Shown here piece after piece: positions 1 to 8,675 of a DNA stretch of 64,000 nt. The DNA lies in assembly GCA_002435715.1 (NCBI GenBank), contig DISD01000068.1:26539-90538 (forward strand). Reading direction: 5' to 3'. Origin of the DNA: Rhodospirillaceae bacterium UBA6219 (lineage in GTDB: Bacteria > Pseudomonadota > Alphaproteobacteria > Rhodospirillales > Magnetospirillaceae). The notes under the pieces were generated by a model. That model did no database searches. It had not been told where the DNA came from and saw only the letters and a program-made list of their open reading frames with translations. Position 1 is the first letter of the stretch. Each line of letters starts with the position of its first letter. A program made the position numbers and the translations under genes.

Positions 1-2048
1 AAGAAGGTGGCTATGATTTCCCCCAATTTTCCTAAGGCCACCGGTTTCTTCAGTACGGCGCATCGGTCGTCTTGCAGGTTTTCCGCCAGTCTTTCGGTGG
101 CGCCCAGATGTCCAGTGACGATGACGATGGGTTGTAGCGGGTCGAATTCCCGCAATTGTTCGACCAATTGTTCACCGTCGCCCGACGGCATGCGCAAATC
201 GGTGATCACCACGTCGGCCGGGTCGGCGCGGAACTTGGCCAAGGCGTCGCTGCCGCTGCCGCAAAGCGTGACCCGGTATCCCATTTCGGTCAGATACCGC
301 CCCAGGGTTTCCACCGCCGTCTTTTCGTCGTCCACCACCATGATGTGGGCGTCGATGGGGCAAACCTGCGGGGTTGGGGCTTCGGGGGCGTCGGGAATGG
401 CGGTTTCGGCCGGCAAGGTGATGGCGAAGCAGGCCCCTTGCTTGCTGTTTTCCAGTTCCAGGCGGCCGTTCATGGCGTTGATGATGCCGAAGCTGACGGA
501 CAGCCCCAAACCGGTGCCGCGGCCCGCTTCCTTGGTGGTGAAGAAGGGCTCGAAAATGCGCTCGCGCACGGCGGCCGGAATACCGGGGCCGTTATCGGCG
601 ACCCGGATCATCAGGCGGTCGCCGTCTTGTCGGGCCGAAACCGAAATCCGGTCCAAGCCGGCGCCGCCGTCCCGCTCGCGCTTTTCCTTCAACGCGTGCT
701 GGGCGTTCGACAGCAGGTTCATGATCACCTGTTCCAATTGCACGCGACGGCCGCGCACCGGCAACGGATCGTCGGGCAGGTCGATGACCAGGTCGATGCC
801 GTCGGGCCGCAATTGTCCTTCGATCACCGTCAGGGCCGAGCGGATGGCGCCGACAGCGTCGAAGACCTGCACCGGGGTGTTGTCGCGGCGCGAGAAGATG
901 CGGATGTCGTCGATGATCTCGGCGGTGCGTTGCGACTGGTCGGCGATCAACTGCAATTGCTGGGCCTGCCATTCGGGCGTCGCCTTGCCGCGTTCCAGGA
1001 ACAACAGCGCGCCTTCCGCCGTCAGCCGGATGATGTTCAGCGGCTGCGACAATTCATGCACCAGTCCGGCGGCCATTTCGCCCAGGGTGGCCAGCTTGGC
1101 GGTCTGCACCAATTGTTCCTGCACCTCGCGCCGGTCCGACACGTCGCGGATGACCAACAGGCGGCAGACCCGGTCATGGAACGTGATGGTGGTGCCCACC
1201 ACTTCGGCGTCGAAATCGCTGCCGTCAAGGCGGTACATCTTGTGTTCGGCCCGGACCTTGCCGGGGGCGGCCCGGGTGAAGCGTTCGCGCACGCTGGCGT
1301 GTTCGCTTTGGGGGATCAGGGTCAGCACCGAACGGCCGACCAGGGATTTCAGGTCGGTATGGAAGATCTGCAGGGCCGTCGGGTTGGCGAACAGGATCTC
1401 GCCCATGGCGTGGACCAGGATGGCGTCAGGCGTCAGCTCGATCAACGAACGATAACGTTCCTCGCTTTCCGCCAATTGCCGCAAGGTGCGGTCGTGCTGG
1501 ACCCGCATGCGCTGGGCCCCGATCCCATAACTGAGGTTGCGGGCCAAATCCTCCAGCAACCTGACGATGTCGGCATCGAAAGCGTCGGGTTCGGCGGCGA
1601 AGATGGAAAGCGCGCCGATGCGTTCGGCCCCCAGGGTCAAGGGCAGGGCGATGCACGAGCGAAAGCCGTGAATGCGCGCGGTGTTGCGCCACGGCGTGAA
1701 GCGGGGGTCGGTGTCGGTGTCGACGGTGACCTGGGTGATGCCGGTGCGGATGGCGTTGCCGACGGGGCCGCAGCCCAGCTCGCACTCGCCCCACGACATC
1801 TGCAAATCGTCCAAAAAGGTGACGCCCCAGCCGGCCATGGCCATGGACCGGACCGAGCGGGCCGGGTCGTTCTGGGCATAGCCCACCCAGGACATCTTGA
1901 AGCCGGCGATTTCAACGGCGATCCGGCAGATGTGTTCCAGCAGCGCCAATTCGTCAGGCGCCCGCAGCAAGGCCTCGGTCGAACGGGTCAAGGTGGTGAC
2001 GGCACGGTCGATCTGGCGGAGTTGATCGGCGACGGAATGTGCGATCAT
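1..2048 (-). CDS. Hybrid sensor histidine kinase (GAF-PAS-HisKA-HATPase-REC), 3' end cut by window
   Basis: The reading frame is open from an ATG at 2048 to the left edge, so at least 682 codons are visible and the C-terminus is missing. Domains in order: GAF (about 25-175), PAS (about 195-310), dimerisation/phosphoacceptor domain with His331 in GLVHELSQPL, ATPase domain (N box NLLSNAQHAL, G boxes DNGPGI and GTGLGL), and a receiver domain with Asp617 in ITDLRMP and a conserved Lys near the cut end. No membrane segment is seen, so it is probably cytosolic. The carboxy-terminal receiver suggests internal phosphotransfer or feedback. The signal and target are unknown. It is transcribed away from the exported protein at 2161. 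Confidence 0.9.
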   Translation of the reverse strand, partial: MIAHSVADQLRQIDRAVTTLTRSTEALLRAPDELALLEHICRIAVEIAGFKMSWVGYAQNDPARSVRSMAMAGWGVTFLDDLQMSWGECELGCGPVGNAIRTGITQVTVDTDTDPRFTPWRNTARIHGFRSCIALPLTLGAERIGALSIFAAEPDAFDADIVRLLEDLARNLSYGIGAQRMRVQHDRTLRQLAESEERYRSLIELTPDAILVHAMGEILFANPTALQIFHTDLKSLVGRSVLTLIPQSEHASVRERFTRAAPGKVRAEHKMYRLDGSDFDAEVVGTTITFHDRVCRLLVIRDVSDRREVQEQLVQTAKLATLGEMAAGLVHELSQPLNIIRLTAEGALLFLERGKATPEWQAQQLQLIADQSQRTAEIIDDIRIFSRRDNTPVQVFDAVGAIRSALTVIEGQLRPDGIDLVIDLPDDPLPVRGRRVQLEQVIMNLLSNAQHALKEKRERDGGAGLDRISVSARQDGDRLMIRVADNGPGIPAAVRERIFEPFFTTKEAGRGTGLGLSVSFGIINAMNGRLELENSKQGACFAITLPAETAIPDAPEAPTPQVCPIDAHIMVVDDEKTAVETLGRYLTEMGYRVTLCGSGSDALAKFRADPADVVITDLRMPSGDGEQLVEQLREFDPLQPIVIVTGHLGATERLAENLQDDRCAVLKKPVALGKLGEIIATF

Positions 2049-2160
2049 CGCGGCGTGAGGCCTTTCCCTGGCAACGGGTTGGTGAGATACATGCTAACCC
2101 GAGGTTCCGGCGGACGATAGTGGTTCCGTCGATTAAGGTGCCCGGCGCAAAGGGTGAGGC

Positions 2161-2823
2161 ATGGACATCAAAGGCTACATCGTCGGATTAATGCTGGTGG
2201 CCGCTCCTTTGACGGGGCGGGCCGCCGAGCGCGCTTTGGACCTTTTGGACGCGCCGGTGTCCTATAGCGCCGATTTCACCGTCAGCGGCGACAAAGGGAC
2301 CTATCACGGCAGCGTGCGCCACGTTCCGGGGCGTGAACGTCGCGATTTCGCCACCAAGGACGGCGGCCAGGCGGTGATCCTGCGTCGCGACACCAATGTC
2401 GCTTATCTGTTGAAGCCCGGCGGGAAATGGTATGTGGGCATGGGCTTTTCCGCCGTCGGCGCCCTGGCCGGCGGGGTGGACAATCTAGTCGTCGAACGGG
2501 TCAAGCAGGGCGGCGAAACCATCGGCGGCGTCAAGACCACCCGCTACAAGGTGACCGGGAACGGCCCCAAGGGCAGCACTTTCGACGGTCACGCCTGGTT
2601 CAGCGCCGAGGGTGTCCTGGTCAAGGCGGCGGGGACGTTGACGCAAGCCAATGGCCGGGCCTCGCAGGTGCAGACCCAATTGTCCAACCTGCGTCTGGGC
2701 AAGGTGGACGAAGCCGCCTTCGAGTTGCCCCAAGGCTGGTTCGGCATGGATTTGCGCGCGGTGCCGGCCGAGCGTCTGGCCCAGATGGTGGAAAGCATCA
2801 AGCCCTTGCTGGAAGGGCGTTAG
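2161..2823 (+). CDS. Exported protein of unknown function, LolA/DUF4412-like
   Basis: A 220-residue protein with a hydrophobic N-terminal signal peptide (cleavage probably after GRAA, about residue 22). The mature part is rich in beta-strand-like stretches and ends in a pattern (QLSNLRLGKVDEAAFELPQG) resembling the last strand of LolA/DUF4412-type periplasmic domains that handle lipids or lipoproteins. That link is an inference from pattern only. A Shine-Dalgarno-like GGGTGAGG lies just before the ATG. The gene stands alone, divergent from the kinase on its left and convergent with the murein genes on its right. Confidence 0.75.
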   Translation: MDIKGYIVGLMLVAAPLTGRAAERALDLLDAPVSYSADFTVSGDKGTYHGSVRHVPGRERRDFATKDGGQAVILRRDTNVAYLLKPGGKWYVGMGFSAVGALAGGVDNLVVERVKQGGETIGGVKTTRYKVTGNGPKGSTFDGHAWFSAEGVLVKAAGTLTQANGRASQVQTQLSNLRLGKVDEAAFELPQGWFGMDLRAVPAERLAQMVESIKPLLEGR

Positions 2824-2914
2824 GGCGGATTTCGATCAATCGGAATCCGTTTTCTTTGACACGGTGCGCCGCGTTCCGTGGCCGCTGAAATGCCACTCGG
2901 GCTTGTCGCGGTTA

Positions 2915-3475
2915 TCACCAGTAACGGATGCGGCCGGTATCCAGGTGGACGAATTTCGACCCGGGATAGGTGCCGACGCCGCCGCCCTTCAGGGATTTGG
3001 CGGCGCGGCCGATGGTGCGGGTGCTGGAACCGGGAATGCGGATGTCCACCGCCTTGCCGCTCATGTGCAGGCTGCCTTGGGCGACGCCGTCGGTGGCCGA
3101 GGCCAACAGCGCGTTGGTGGCTGGCGAACGATAGCCCGAAACGATGTGAATGGCGCCCTTGCCGCCCAGGCGGCGGTGGGTGGCGGCCATCAAATCCAAA
3201 AGGCGCGGGTCCATGGGGTGGGTGTCGCCGGACCGGTGGTCGCGCAACAGCGCGTTGATCTGTGACAGCGATTTGGTGATATAGCGGCCTTCGGCCCAAT
3301 ACACCACCTTCAGCCATTCCCCGGTATGGATGTTGTAAAGACGCAAAGCACGTTCCGGCAGGGCGCGGACGGCGGCTTCCAAGGGATTGGTGAAAGCCAA
3401 GGTGGCGGCGCCCAGACCGGCGCCCAGGAACAAGCGGCGCGACAGCAGGCGTTCGCCCAGATCATCCCGGTTCAT
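2915..3475 (-). CDS. Tat-exported DUF882 (YcbK/MepK-like) murein endopeptidase
   Basis: About 186 residues from ATG 3475, chosen because GGGGG lies just upstream and a twin-arginine signal (RRLFLG) follows within 15 residues. The mature domain is DUF882/peptidase M15-like: it has SGYRSPATN, the zinc-ligand region SLHMSGKAVDI and the late HLDTGRIRYW. E. coli MepK (YcbK) cleaves 3-3 crosslinks in peptidoglycan. Here the gene lies 85 bp downstream of an L,D-transpeptidase on the same strand, the same pairing as E. coli ycbB-ycbK. One enzyme would make and the other cut 3-3 crosslinks; that role is inferred from family and context. Confidence 0.88.
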   Translation of the reverse strand: MNRDDLGERLLSRRLFLGAGLGAATLAFTNPLEAAVRALPERALRLYNIHTGEWLKVVYWAEGRYITKSLSQINALLRDHRSGDTHPMDPRLLDLMAATHRRLGGKGAIHIVSGYRSPATNALLASATDGVAQGSLHMSGKAVDIRIPGSSTRTIGRAAKSLKGGGVGTYPGSKFVHLDTGRIRYW

Positions 3476-3560
3476 GTGGTACCCCCTTCTGACGGGGGAG
3501 AGTCTTACCACCGGGACGGGGAGGGGAGTCAACGGGGAAAGCGACTCGGTACGCACAAGC

Positions 3561-5150
3561 TTAGGGCTTGCCGGATTCCTGGCTCACCTGCGGTTGAACC
3601 GGCTGTTGGCGGCGCTTCAAAGCGGCTTTCAGGCGACCGTCATGACCGTAAAGGTCTTCGGTGAAATGCACAGTCCCGTCTTCGTCGGCCCAGGCGGTCA
3701 TGTACATCAGATAGACGGTCAGCGGCTTCTCCAACCTGACCGTTCGGGTGGTGTCGTCCAGCACCCATTCGTCGATCTTGTCGGCACTGGCCGGCAGCAA
3801 CAGCTTGGCCAGTTCCACCGGTTGTTCCAGACGCACGCAGCCATGGGACAGGGCGCGGAAGATGCGGCCGAAATACTGGCGCTTGGGCGTGTCGTGCAGA
3901 TAGATGTCGTCGCCATTGTCCAAATTGAACTTCACCTGACCCAGGGCGTTGTCGAAACCCGGCTTCTGACGCAGGCGATAGGGGAATTTGGAATATTTGC
4001 TCCAATCGATGCCCAGGCCCTGCGACTTTTCGAAATCGTCGTCGAAGGCATCCAGGATGCGCATGTTGTTGGTGGCCAGATAGGTGGAATCCTTGCGCAG
4101 CTTGGGCAGGATTTCCTTGGTGGCGATAGACGGCGGTACCGTCCAGGTGGGGTTGATCACCACCGAGGTCATGGTCGTGGCCATGGTCGGCGTCTGGTGC
4201 TGCACGTTGCCCACCACCACCCGCATGGCCATGTCGATGCGGCCGTCGCGCACCAATTCGAAATGGGCCGCCGGCAGGTTGACGGCGATATGGGTGGAAT
4301 CCAGACGTGCCGGCATCCACCGCCAACGTTCCAGATTGGCGGTGATCTGGCGCAGACGTTCCTCGGCGCTGACGTTCAGCGCCATCAGGGTCTGGCGGCC
4401 GATGGCGCCGTCGGGGTCGATGCCGTGCCGCTTTTGAAAGCGTTTGACCGCGTCCACCAAGGGGGCGTCCAGCTTGGTGCCCTTGTCTTGCGTTGCGGCC
4501 AGTTCGCCGGTGACGATCAGACGCTTGCGCACCAGCAGCAGACGGGCGTCTTCCATGTCCGGCTTGATGGACGGGCCGTCGGGAATGGCGGTCCAGCCAC
4601 CGTCGGCGACCAGTTTTTCATAAGGGACGAGGGCCGCCTTCAGCCGGTGATAGCCCACATAGGCCGGTTGCAGCGGCCCCAGCGTGGCGTCCAGGTCGCG
4701 GCCGGCGGCCAAATCTTTCAACGCGGCGGCGACATCCACCTTGTGACGGATTTCCACACCCATGCCGCCCACTTGGCGCGACGGGGTGACGCGGCCGATG
4801 GACAAATCGCGCGAGAAACGGGCCAAGGCCTCGGACACCAGCAGGTCGCGGTCGTCACCGGTAGCGTTGGCTGGAACGGTATAAGATTGTGGGCGCAAGC
4901 CCTCGGCGGCGGCGACAGCGTGGATTTGCGCCAGCAATTGGTCGGCCCGGGTTTGGGCCGCTCCACTCCACGCCGGCTTGAAGCCGCGTTCGGCGTAAAA
5001 CGCCCGGATCAGGCTGGATTCCACCGGGTGTTCGCCGACCTGGATGACCGCCGAATCCTCGCCCAGGCGCGAAGCGATCGTCGAAGCGAGCAATTCGGCC
5101 GGCAGCAGGGACAGGGAAAAGGCGACCAAAAACGGGCGTACAAACGACAC
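3561..5150 (-). CDS. L,D-transpeptidase, YcbB/LdtD type
   Basis: A 529-residue exported protein with an N-terminal signal peptide (hydrophobic 5-22). A long N-terminal region is followed by a peptidoglycan-binding segment (about 215-270, FQKRHGIDPDGAIGRQTLMAL) and a YkuD catalytic domain with the signature SHGCVRL, catalytic Cys438. The length and the scaffold match YcbB/LdtD rather than the short ErfK type. It forms 3-3 (mDAP-mDAP) crosslinks in peptidoglycan in the periplasm. The start is a GTG at 5150 without a clear ribosome site, so it is less certain. It leads an operon with the MepK-like gene. Confidence 0.93.
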   Translation of the reverse strand: MSFVRPFLVAFSLSLLPAELLASTIASRLGEDSAVIQVGEHPVESSLIRAFYAERGFKPAWSGAAQTRADQLLAQIHAVAAAEGLRPQSYTVPANATGDDRDLLVSEALARFSRDLSIGRVTPSRQVGGMGVEIRHKVDVAAALKDLAAGRDLDATLGPLQPAYVGYHRLKAALVPYEKLVADGGWTAIPDGPSIKPDMEDARLLLVRKRLIVTGELAATQDKGTKLDAPLVDAVKRFQKRHGIDPDGAIGRQTLMALNVSAEERLRQITANLERWRWMPARLDSTHIAVNLPAAHFELVRDGRIDMAMRVVVGNVQHQTPTMATTMTSVVINPTWTVPPSIATKEILPKLRKDSTYLATNNMRILDAFDDDFEKSQGLGIDWSKYSKFPYRLRQKPGFDNALGQVKFNLDNGDDIYLHDTPKRQYFGRIFRALSHGCVRLEQPVELAKLLLPASADKIDEWVLDDTTRTVRLEKPLTVYLMYMTAWADEDGTVHFTEDLYGHDGRLKAALKRRQQPVQPQVSQESGKP

Positions 5151-5307
5151 GACGACACACTCGGGGTAACTTCACACCTGATCACTGCATATCAGTAGAG
5201 ATGGGGGCTGAGTCAACGATTGTCGCTGCATGTGCGTGACGTCGTCGCGACACTGCGTCAGATAAGCAACAGTGTGTTCACCCTATGCGGTGGCCCGCAG
5301 GGGGGAT

Positions 5308-5335
5308 CCCGGTCCGATGCCGGCATCGGACCGGG
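5308..5335. repeat. Perfect 28-bp palindrome downstream of the rhodanese gene
   Basis: Two 14-base arms (CCCGGTCCGATGCC and its reverse complement) meet with no spacer, 7 bases after the rhodanese stop codon. On the minus-strand transcript this would fold into a strong GC hairpin but no T-run follows, so it is either a Rho-independent-like stop of the weak type or an mRNA 3'-end stabiliser. Confidence 0.55.
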
Positions 5336-5342
5336 GCGCACC

Positions 5343-5762
5343 TTATCCTTGTATCCACGGCAGGTTGGATGCTTTCCAGCCGGCCTGAGAACCGCGATGA
5401 CGCACCCCGTCCAGCGGTCCTTCGAAGCCGTCCGAGATGTTCCAGCATTGGCCGTAGCCCAGTGTCGTCATCAATTCCGCCGCCGCCTTGGACCGCACCC
5501 CGGACCGGCACAGGAAATAAAGCGGGGTGTCGGTGGTGATGCCCTGGGCCGCCAGTTGCTGCGCGAAGGATTCGTTCTTGGCCATGGTCGGGAAGACCTG
5601 CCACGACACCAACAAGGGCTGCTTTTCCAAAGACGACAAATCGGGCACGCCGACGAATTGCCATTCGGCTTGGGTGCGCACGTCCACCAATCGGGAATCG
5701 GGGGATTGGCTGAGCTTTTCCCAGGTGTCGCGGGGGGAAATGTCGCCTGCGTAAGTGCTCAT
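5343..5762 (-). CDS. Rhodanese-like sulfurtransferase domain protein
   Basis: A 139-residue single-domain rhodanese. Its features are the LVDVRTQAEW strand-loop near residues 25-34 and the active-site loop CRSGVRSK with Cys85, which would carry the persulfide. No signal peptide is seen, so it is probably cytosolic. AAAGGAAAG precedes the ATG. The gene is divergent from the sulfite reductase operon and shares an AT-rich 144-bp control region with it, which suggests a role in sulfur transfer during assimilation. That role is inferred; the physiological sulfur acceptor cannot be read from the sequence. Confidence 0.9.
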   Translation of the reverse strand: MSTYAGDISPRDTWEKLSQSPDSRLVDVRTQAEWQFVGVPDLSSLEKQPLLVSWQVFPTMAKNESFAQQLAAQGITTDTPLYFLCRSGVRSKAAAELMTTLGYGQCWNISDGFEGPLDGVRHRGSQAGWKASNLPWIQG

Positions 5763-5807
5763 TGGGCTTTCCTTTCTACGTTAAATCTAGTGGTAAATAG
5801 GATTAAT

Positions 5808-5825
5808 CAACACAAAAAACTGTTG
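5808..5825. promoter_or_regulatory. Inverted repeat in rhodanese/sulfite-reductase control region
   Basis: CAACA-N8-TGTTG lies in the AT-rich space between the two divergent genes. It could be a regulator site for either gene. No known consensus is claimed. Confidence 0.25.
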
Positions 5826-5870
5826 TTATGTAGATAATGGCATGATATCTCGTAAAACACATTATGACAT

Positions 5871-5886
5871 ACACCTTTATTGGTGT
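5871..5886. promoter_or_regulatory. Inverted repeat just before the sulfite reductase start
   Basis: ACACC-N6-GGTGT lies 21-36 bases upstream of the ATG at 5907, where a repressor could block transcription or ribosome loading of the sulfate operon. The binding protein is unknown. Confidence 0.3.
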
Positions 5887-5906
5887 GAATAAGAAAGGTG
5901 CCTACG

Positions 5907-7973
5907 ATGTTGGATGCCGCCCCCGCCGAGCTGGTCGCCGCCGAACCCTTGGTTCGCGCTTCGGATTTGGCCGAATACCGTGCCGGTCTGGATCGCCACA
6001 TGCGCGGCGAATGGGATGGCGAGCGCTTCACCGCCTTCCGTCTGCGCTTTGGTGTCTATGGCCAAAAGCAGCCGGGCGTGCAGATGGTCCGCATCAAGAT
6101 CCCCGGTGGCAAGCTGTCGCCGTCCTGGCTGCGCACCATCGCCGCCGCCAACCGCCAATTCGCCCACGGCGATGCCCATCTGACCACCCGCCAGGACGTG
6201 CAGATCTATTCGGTGGCCTTGGATCGCAGCGCCGAATTGTTGGAACTGCTTTATTCCAACGGCATCACCACCCGCGAAGCCTGCGGCAACACCATCCGCA
6301 ACCTGACCGCCTGCGCCCTGGCCGGCGCCTGCCCGCGCGAATTGGTGGATGCCGGCAAGGTGGCCGACCAATTGGCGCGCGCCTGGATCCGCCATCCGCT
6401 GGTCCAGAACATGCCGCGCAAGATGAAGTTCACCGTGTCGGGCTGCGCCACCGATTGCGGCCATTCCTCGATCCACGATCTGGGCCTGATCGCCATCGAA
6501 CAGAACGGCCAGCAGGGCTTTCGCGTCGTGGTCGGCGGTGGCCTGGGCGGTCAGCCCCGCGCCGCCATCGAAGTGCTGCCCTTCGTCGCCGAAACTGATC
6601 TGCCGGCGGTGATCGAAGCTCTGGCCCGCCTGCATCAACGTTATTCCGATCGCCGCAACCGCAACGCCGCCCGCGTCAAGTTCGTGGTCAAGCGCTTCGG
6701 TGAAGAAAAATTCCGCGCCCTGTTCGTGGAAGAATTCGACCGCGTCCGTGCGCTGCCGCAGCGTCCGTGGGACGGTCTGGAATGGCACAAGCCGCTTGAG
6801 GCCGCAGTGTCGCGTGCCCCGGTCGGCCTGATCGCGGCGCGGGATGGTTCCACCGCCGTGTCGGTTCTGGTGCCCTTGGGCATTTTGTCGTCGGACCAAC
6901 TGGACAGCTTGGCCGATATCGCCATTACTGCCGGTGTCGAGGATCTACGCTGCACCCGTGAACAGAATCTGGTGTTCCTGGGCGTCGCCGCCGACAAGGT
7001 GGATGCTTTGGTCCAGGCTGTCACCGCCATCGGTCTGCAGGTTCCGCAATCCTCGGACGACGTGGCCACGGTGATTTCCTGCCCCGGAACCACCACCTGC
7101 CGCATCGGCATCACCAATTCGCAGAGCTTCGCCCGCCAGGCCTTTGCCAGCGCCCAGAACGATCCGCAGGCCAAGGGCGTCAGCGTCCATGTCTCGGGCT
7201 GCCAGAATTCCTGCGGTCTGCACCATGTGGCCGATTTCGGCCTGCACGGCGCCGCCAAGAAGGTGGACGGACGTTCGGCGCCGCACTACCAGCTGCATTT
7301 CGGCGGCGACGCCAATATCGGCGTGGTCGGCTTGGGCGGCCCGACCATTCCGGCCAAGCTGGCCGATCAGGCCCTGACCCTGCTGCGCAAGGCTTTGGCC
7401 AAAACCCGCGAGCAGGGGGAAAGCGTGCGTGGTTGGGCCGAACGTCTGGGCAAGGATGGCATCGATGCCGTTTTGGCACCGCTGGATGCATCCCTGGCCG
7501 ACGGCCTGTTCATCGATTGGGGTGATGCCACCGATTTCCCCGGCGCGCCGCAGGCCAAGGGGGAATGCGCCGCTCCCTTCGCCATGGATCTGTGCTACGC
7601 CGATCTGGCTGATGACGCCTTGATCTCGACCGACCGCAATCTGGCGGTGGGCCAGGATGAGCACGCCAGGGCCGAGGCGGCCCGCGCTTTGACCTTCGCC
7701 CTGCGCCGCCTGCTGCATGCCCGCGGTGTCCCTTCGGAAGACGACATCACCTTGGCCGCCGCCGAATCGCAGGTGGCTTCGCTGTGGTCCGATGTGCCGA
7801 CCATCGCTCAGGCCCTGGCGTCGGTGGATGTGGCCAAGGTTCAGTCGGCGGAAGCTTACCGCGAAGCAGTGGCTTATGCGCTTGATACCGCCGCCGAGGC
7901 GGTTACTGCTCCGGCTGCGCCGGTGGTCGCCGCTGTCGGTGACCTGAGCGCGCTGCTCGAGGTGGCGGAATGA
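5907..7973 (+). CDS. Assimilatory nitrite/sulfite reductase (siroheme, 4Fe-4S) with C-terminal extension
   Basis: 688 residues from ATG 5907, preferred over an in-frame GTG at 5898 because AAAGG ends 8 bases before it. Two pseudo-symmetric ferredoxin-like/siroheme half-domains are visible. The 4Fe-4S/siroheme ligands fit Cys392 and Cys398 (CPGTTTC) and Cys432 and Cys436 (CQNSC). The N-terminal half carries GNTIRNLTAC and SGCATDCG. It should reduce sulfite to sulfide with ferredoxin-type electrons. The sulfate-assimilation neighbours (cysH, cysD, cysNC) favour sulfite over nitrite. The protein exceeds the usual length by roughly 150 residues: from about 530 onward there is an Ala-rich helical extension of unknown role. 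The stop overlaps the cysH start (ATGA). Confidence 0.93.
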   Translation: MLDAAPAELVAAEPLVRASDLAEYRAGLDRHMRGEWDGERFTAFRLRFGVYGQKQPGVQMVRIKIPGGKLSPSWLRTIAAANRQFAHGDAHLTTRQDVQIYSVALDRSAELLELLYSNGITTREACGNTIRNLTACALAGACPRELVDAGKVADQLARAWIRHPLVQNMPRKMKFTVSGCATDCGHSSIHDLGLIAIEQNGQQGFRVVVGGGLGGQPRAAIEVLPFVAETDLPAVIEALARLHQRYSDRRNRNAARVKFVVKRFGEEKFRALFVEEFDRVRALPQRPWDGLEWHKPLEAAVSRAPVGLIAARDGSTAVSVLVPLGILSSDQLDSLADIAITAGVEDLRCTREQNLVFLGVAADKVDALVQAVTAIGLQVPQSSDDVATVISCPGTTTCRIGITNSQSFARQAFASAQNDPQAKGVSVHVSGCQNSCGLHHVADFGLHGAAKKVDGRSAPHYQLHFGGDANIGVVGLGGPTIPAKLADQALTLLRKALAKTREQGESVRGWAERLGKDGIDAVLAPLDASLADGLFIDWGDATDFPGAPQAKGECAAPFAMDLCYADLADDALISTDRNLAVGQDEHARAEAARALTFALRRLLHARGVPSEDDITLAAAESQVASLWSDVPTIAQALASVDVAKVQSAEAYREAVAYALDTAAEAVTAPAAPVVAAVGDLSALLEVAE

Positions 7974-8662
7974 GCGGCATCGACATCATCAAGGCCTATG
8001 GCCATCTGGGCGGCAAGGATCTGATCGCCGTCATGACCCGGCAGGTCTTTGCCGGCCGGATCGCCGTGACCTCGTCCTTTGGGGCGGAATCGGCGGTGTT
8101 GCTGGACCTGGTCGCCCAGGTCGATCCCAGCGTGCCGGTGATTTTCCTGGATACCGGCGAGCTGTTCGACGAGACCTTGGAATACCGCTATCGGCTGGAA
8201 CGTCAACTGGGCTTGACCGACGTCCGTGTCGTCCGCCCGTCCTCGGAAGACCTCAGCGAAGCCGAGGATCTGTGGCGCACCGACCATGACCGCTGCTGTT
8301 ACCTGCGCAAGGTTCTGCCGTTGGCGCGGGCCACCGAAGGCTTCGCCGCTCTGATCGACGGCCGCAAACAGGCCCACGGTTTCGAACGCCAGGATCTGTC
8401 CTCCATCCAGGTGGTGGGCGGCGTCGCCAAGATCAGTCCGCTGGCCAATTGGGGCGAAGACGAGGTGCAAAAGGCTTTCAAGGCGCGCGGCCTGCCGGTC
8501 CACCCGCTGGTGGAACAGGGCTATCGCTCGATCGGTTGCTGGCCTTGTACCCGGCCGACCCTGCCCGGCGAATCGGCCCGCGCCGGCCGCTGGGCCGGCA
8601 GTGCCAAGACCGAATGCGGAATCCACACCCTTGTTCTCGGCCAAGACGGCGCCGGGATTTGA
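7970..8662 (+). CDS. cysH: Adenylylsulfate (APS/PAPS) reductase, 4Fe-4S type
   Basis: A 230-residue PAPS-reductase-family protein. It has the paired cysteines Cys109-Cys110 (DRCCYLRK) and Cys190/Cys193 (GCWPC) that bind a 4Fe-4S cluster in bacterial APS reductases, and the catalytic Cys216 in ECGIH near the C-terminus. The cluster cysteines indicate that APS is accepted directly, as in plant-type/bacterial APS reductases, although an APS kinase is also encoded nearby. It reduces the activated sulfate to sulfite for the upstream reductase. The start overlaps the previous stop by 4 bases, so translation is probably coupled. Confidence 0.95.
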   Translation: MSGIDIIKAYGHLGGKDLIAVMTRQVFAGRIAVTSSFGAESAVLLDLVAQVDPSVPVIFLDTGELFDETLEYRYRLERQLGLTDVRVVRPSSEDLSEAEDLWRTDHDRCCYLRKVLPLARATEGFAALIDGRKQAHGFERQDLSSIQVVGGVAKISPLANWGEDEVQKAFKARGLPVHPLVEQGYRSIGCWPCTRPTLPGESARAGRWAGSAKTECGIHTLVLGQDGAGI

Positions 8663-8675
8663 CGGAAACGATGAA

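Noticed and set aside
156..2120. Long plus-strand open frames over the left-edge kinase
   Set aside because: They are antisense to a complete set of kinase and receiver motifs on the minus strand and have His/Gln/Gly-rich composition typical of shadow frames in GC-rich DNA.
3387..5198. A 603-codon plus-strand frame over the L,D-transpeptidase
   Set aside because: Antisense to a gene with clear YkuD and peptidoglycan-binding motifs; no family resemblance of its own.
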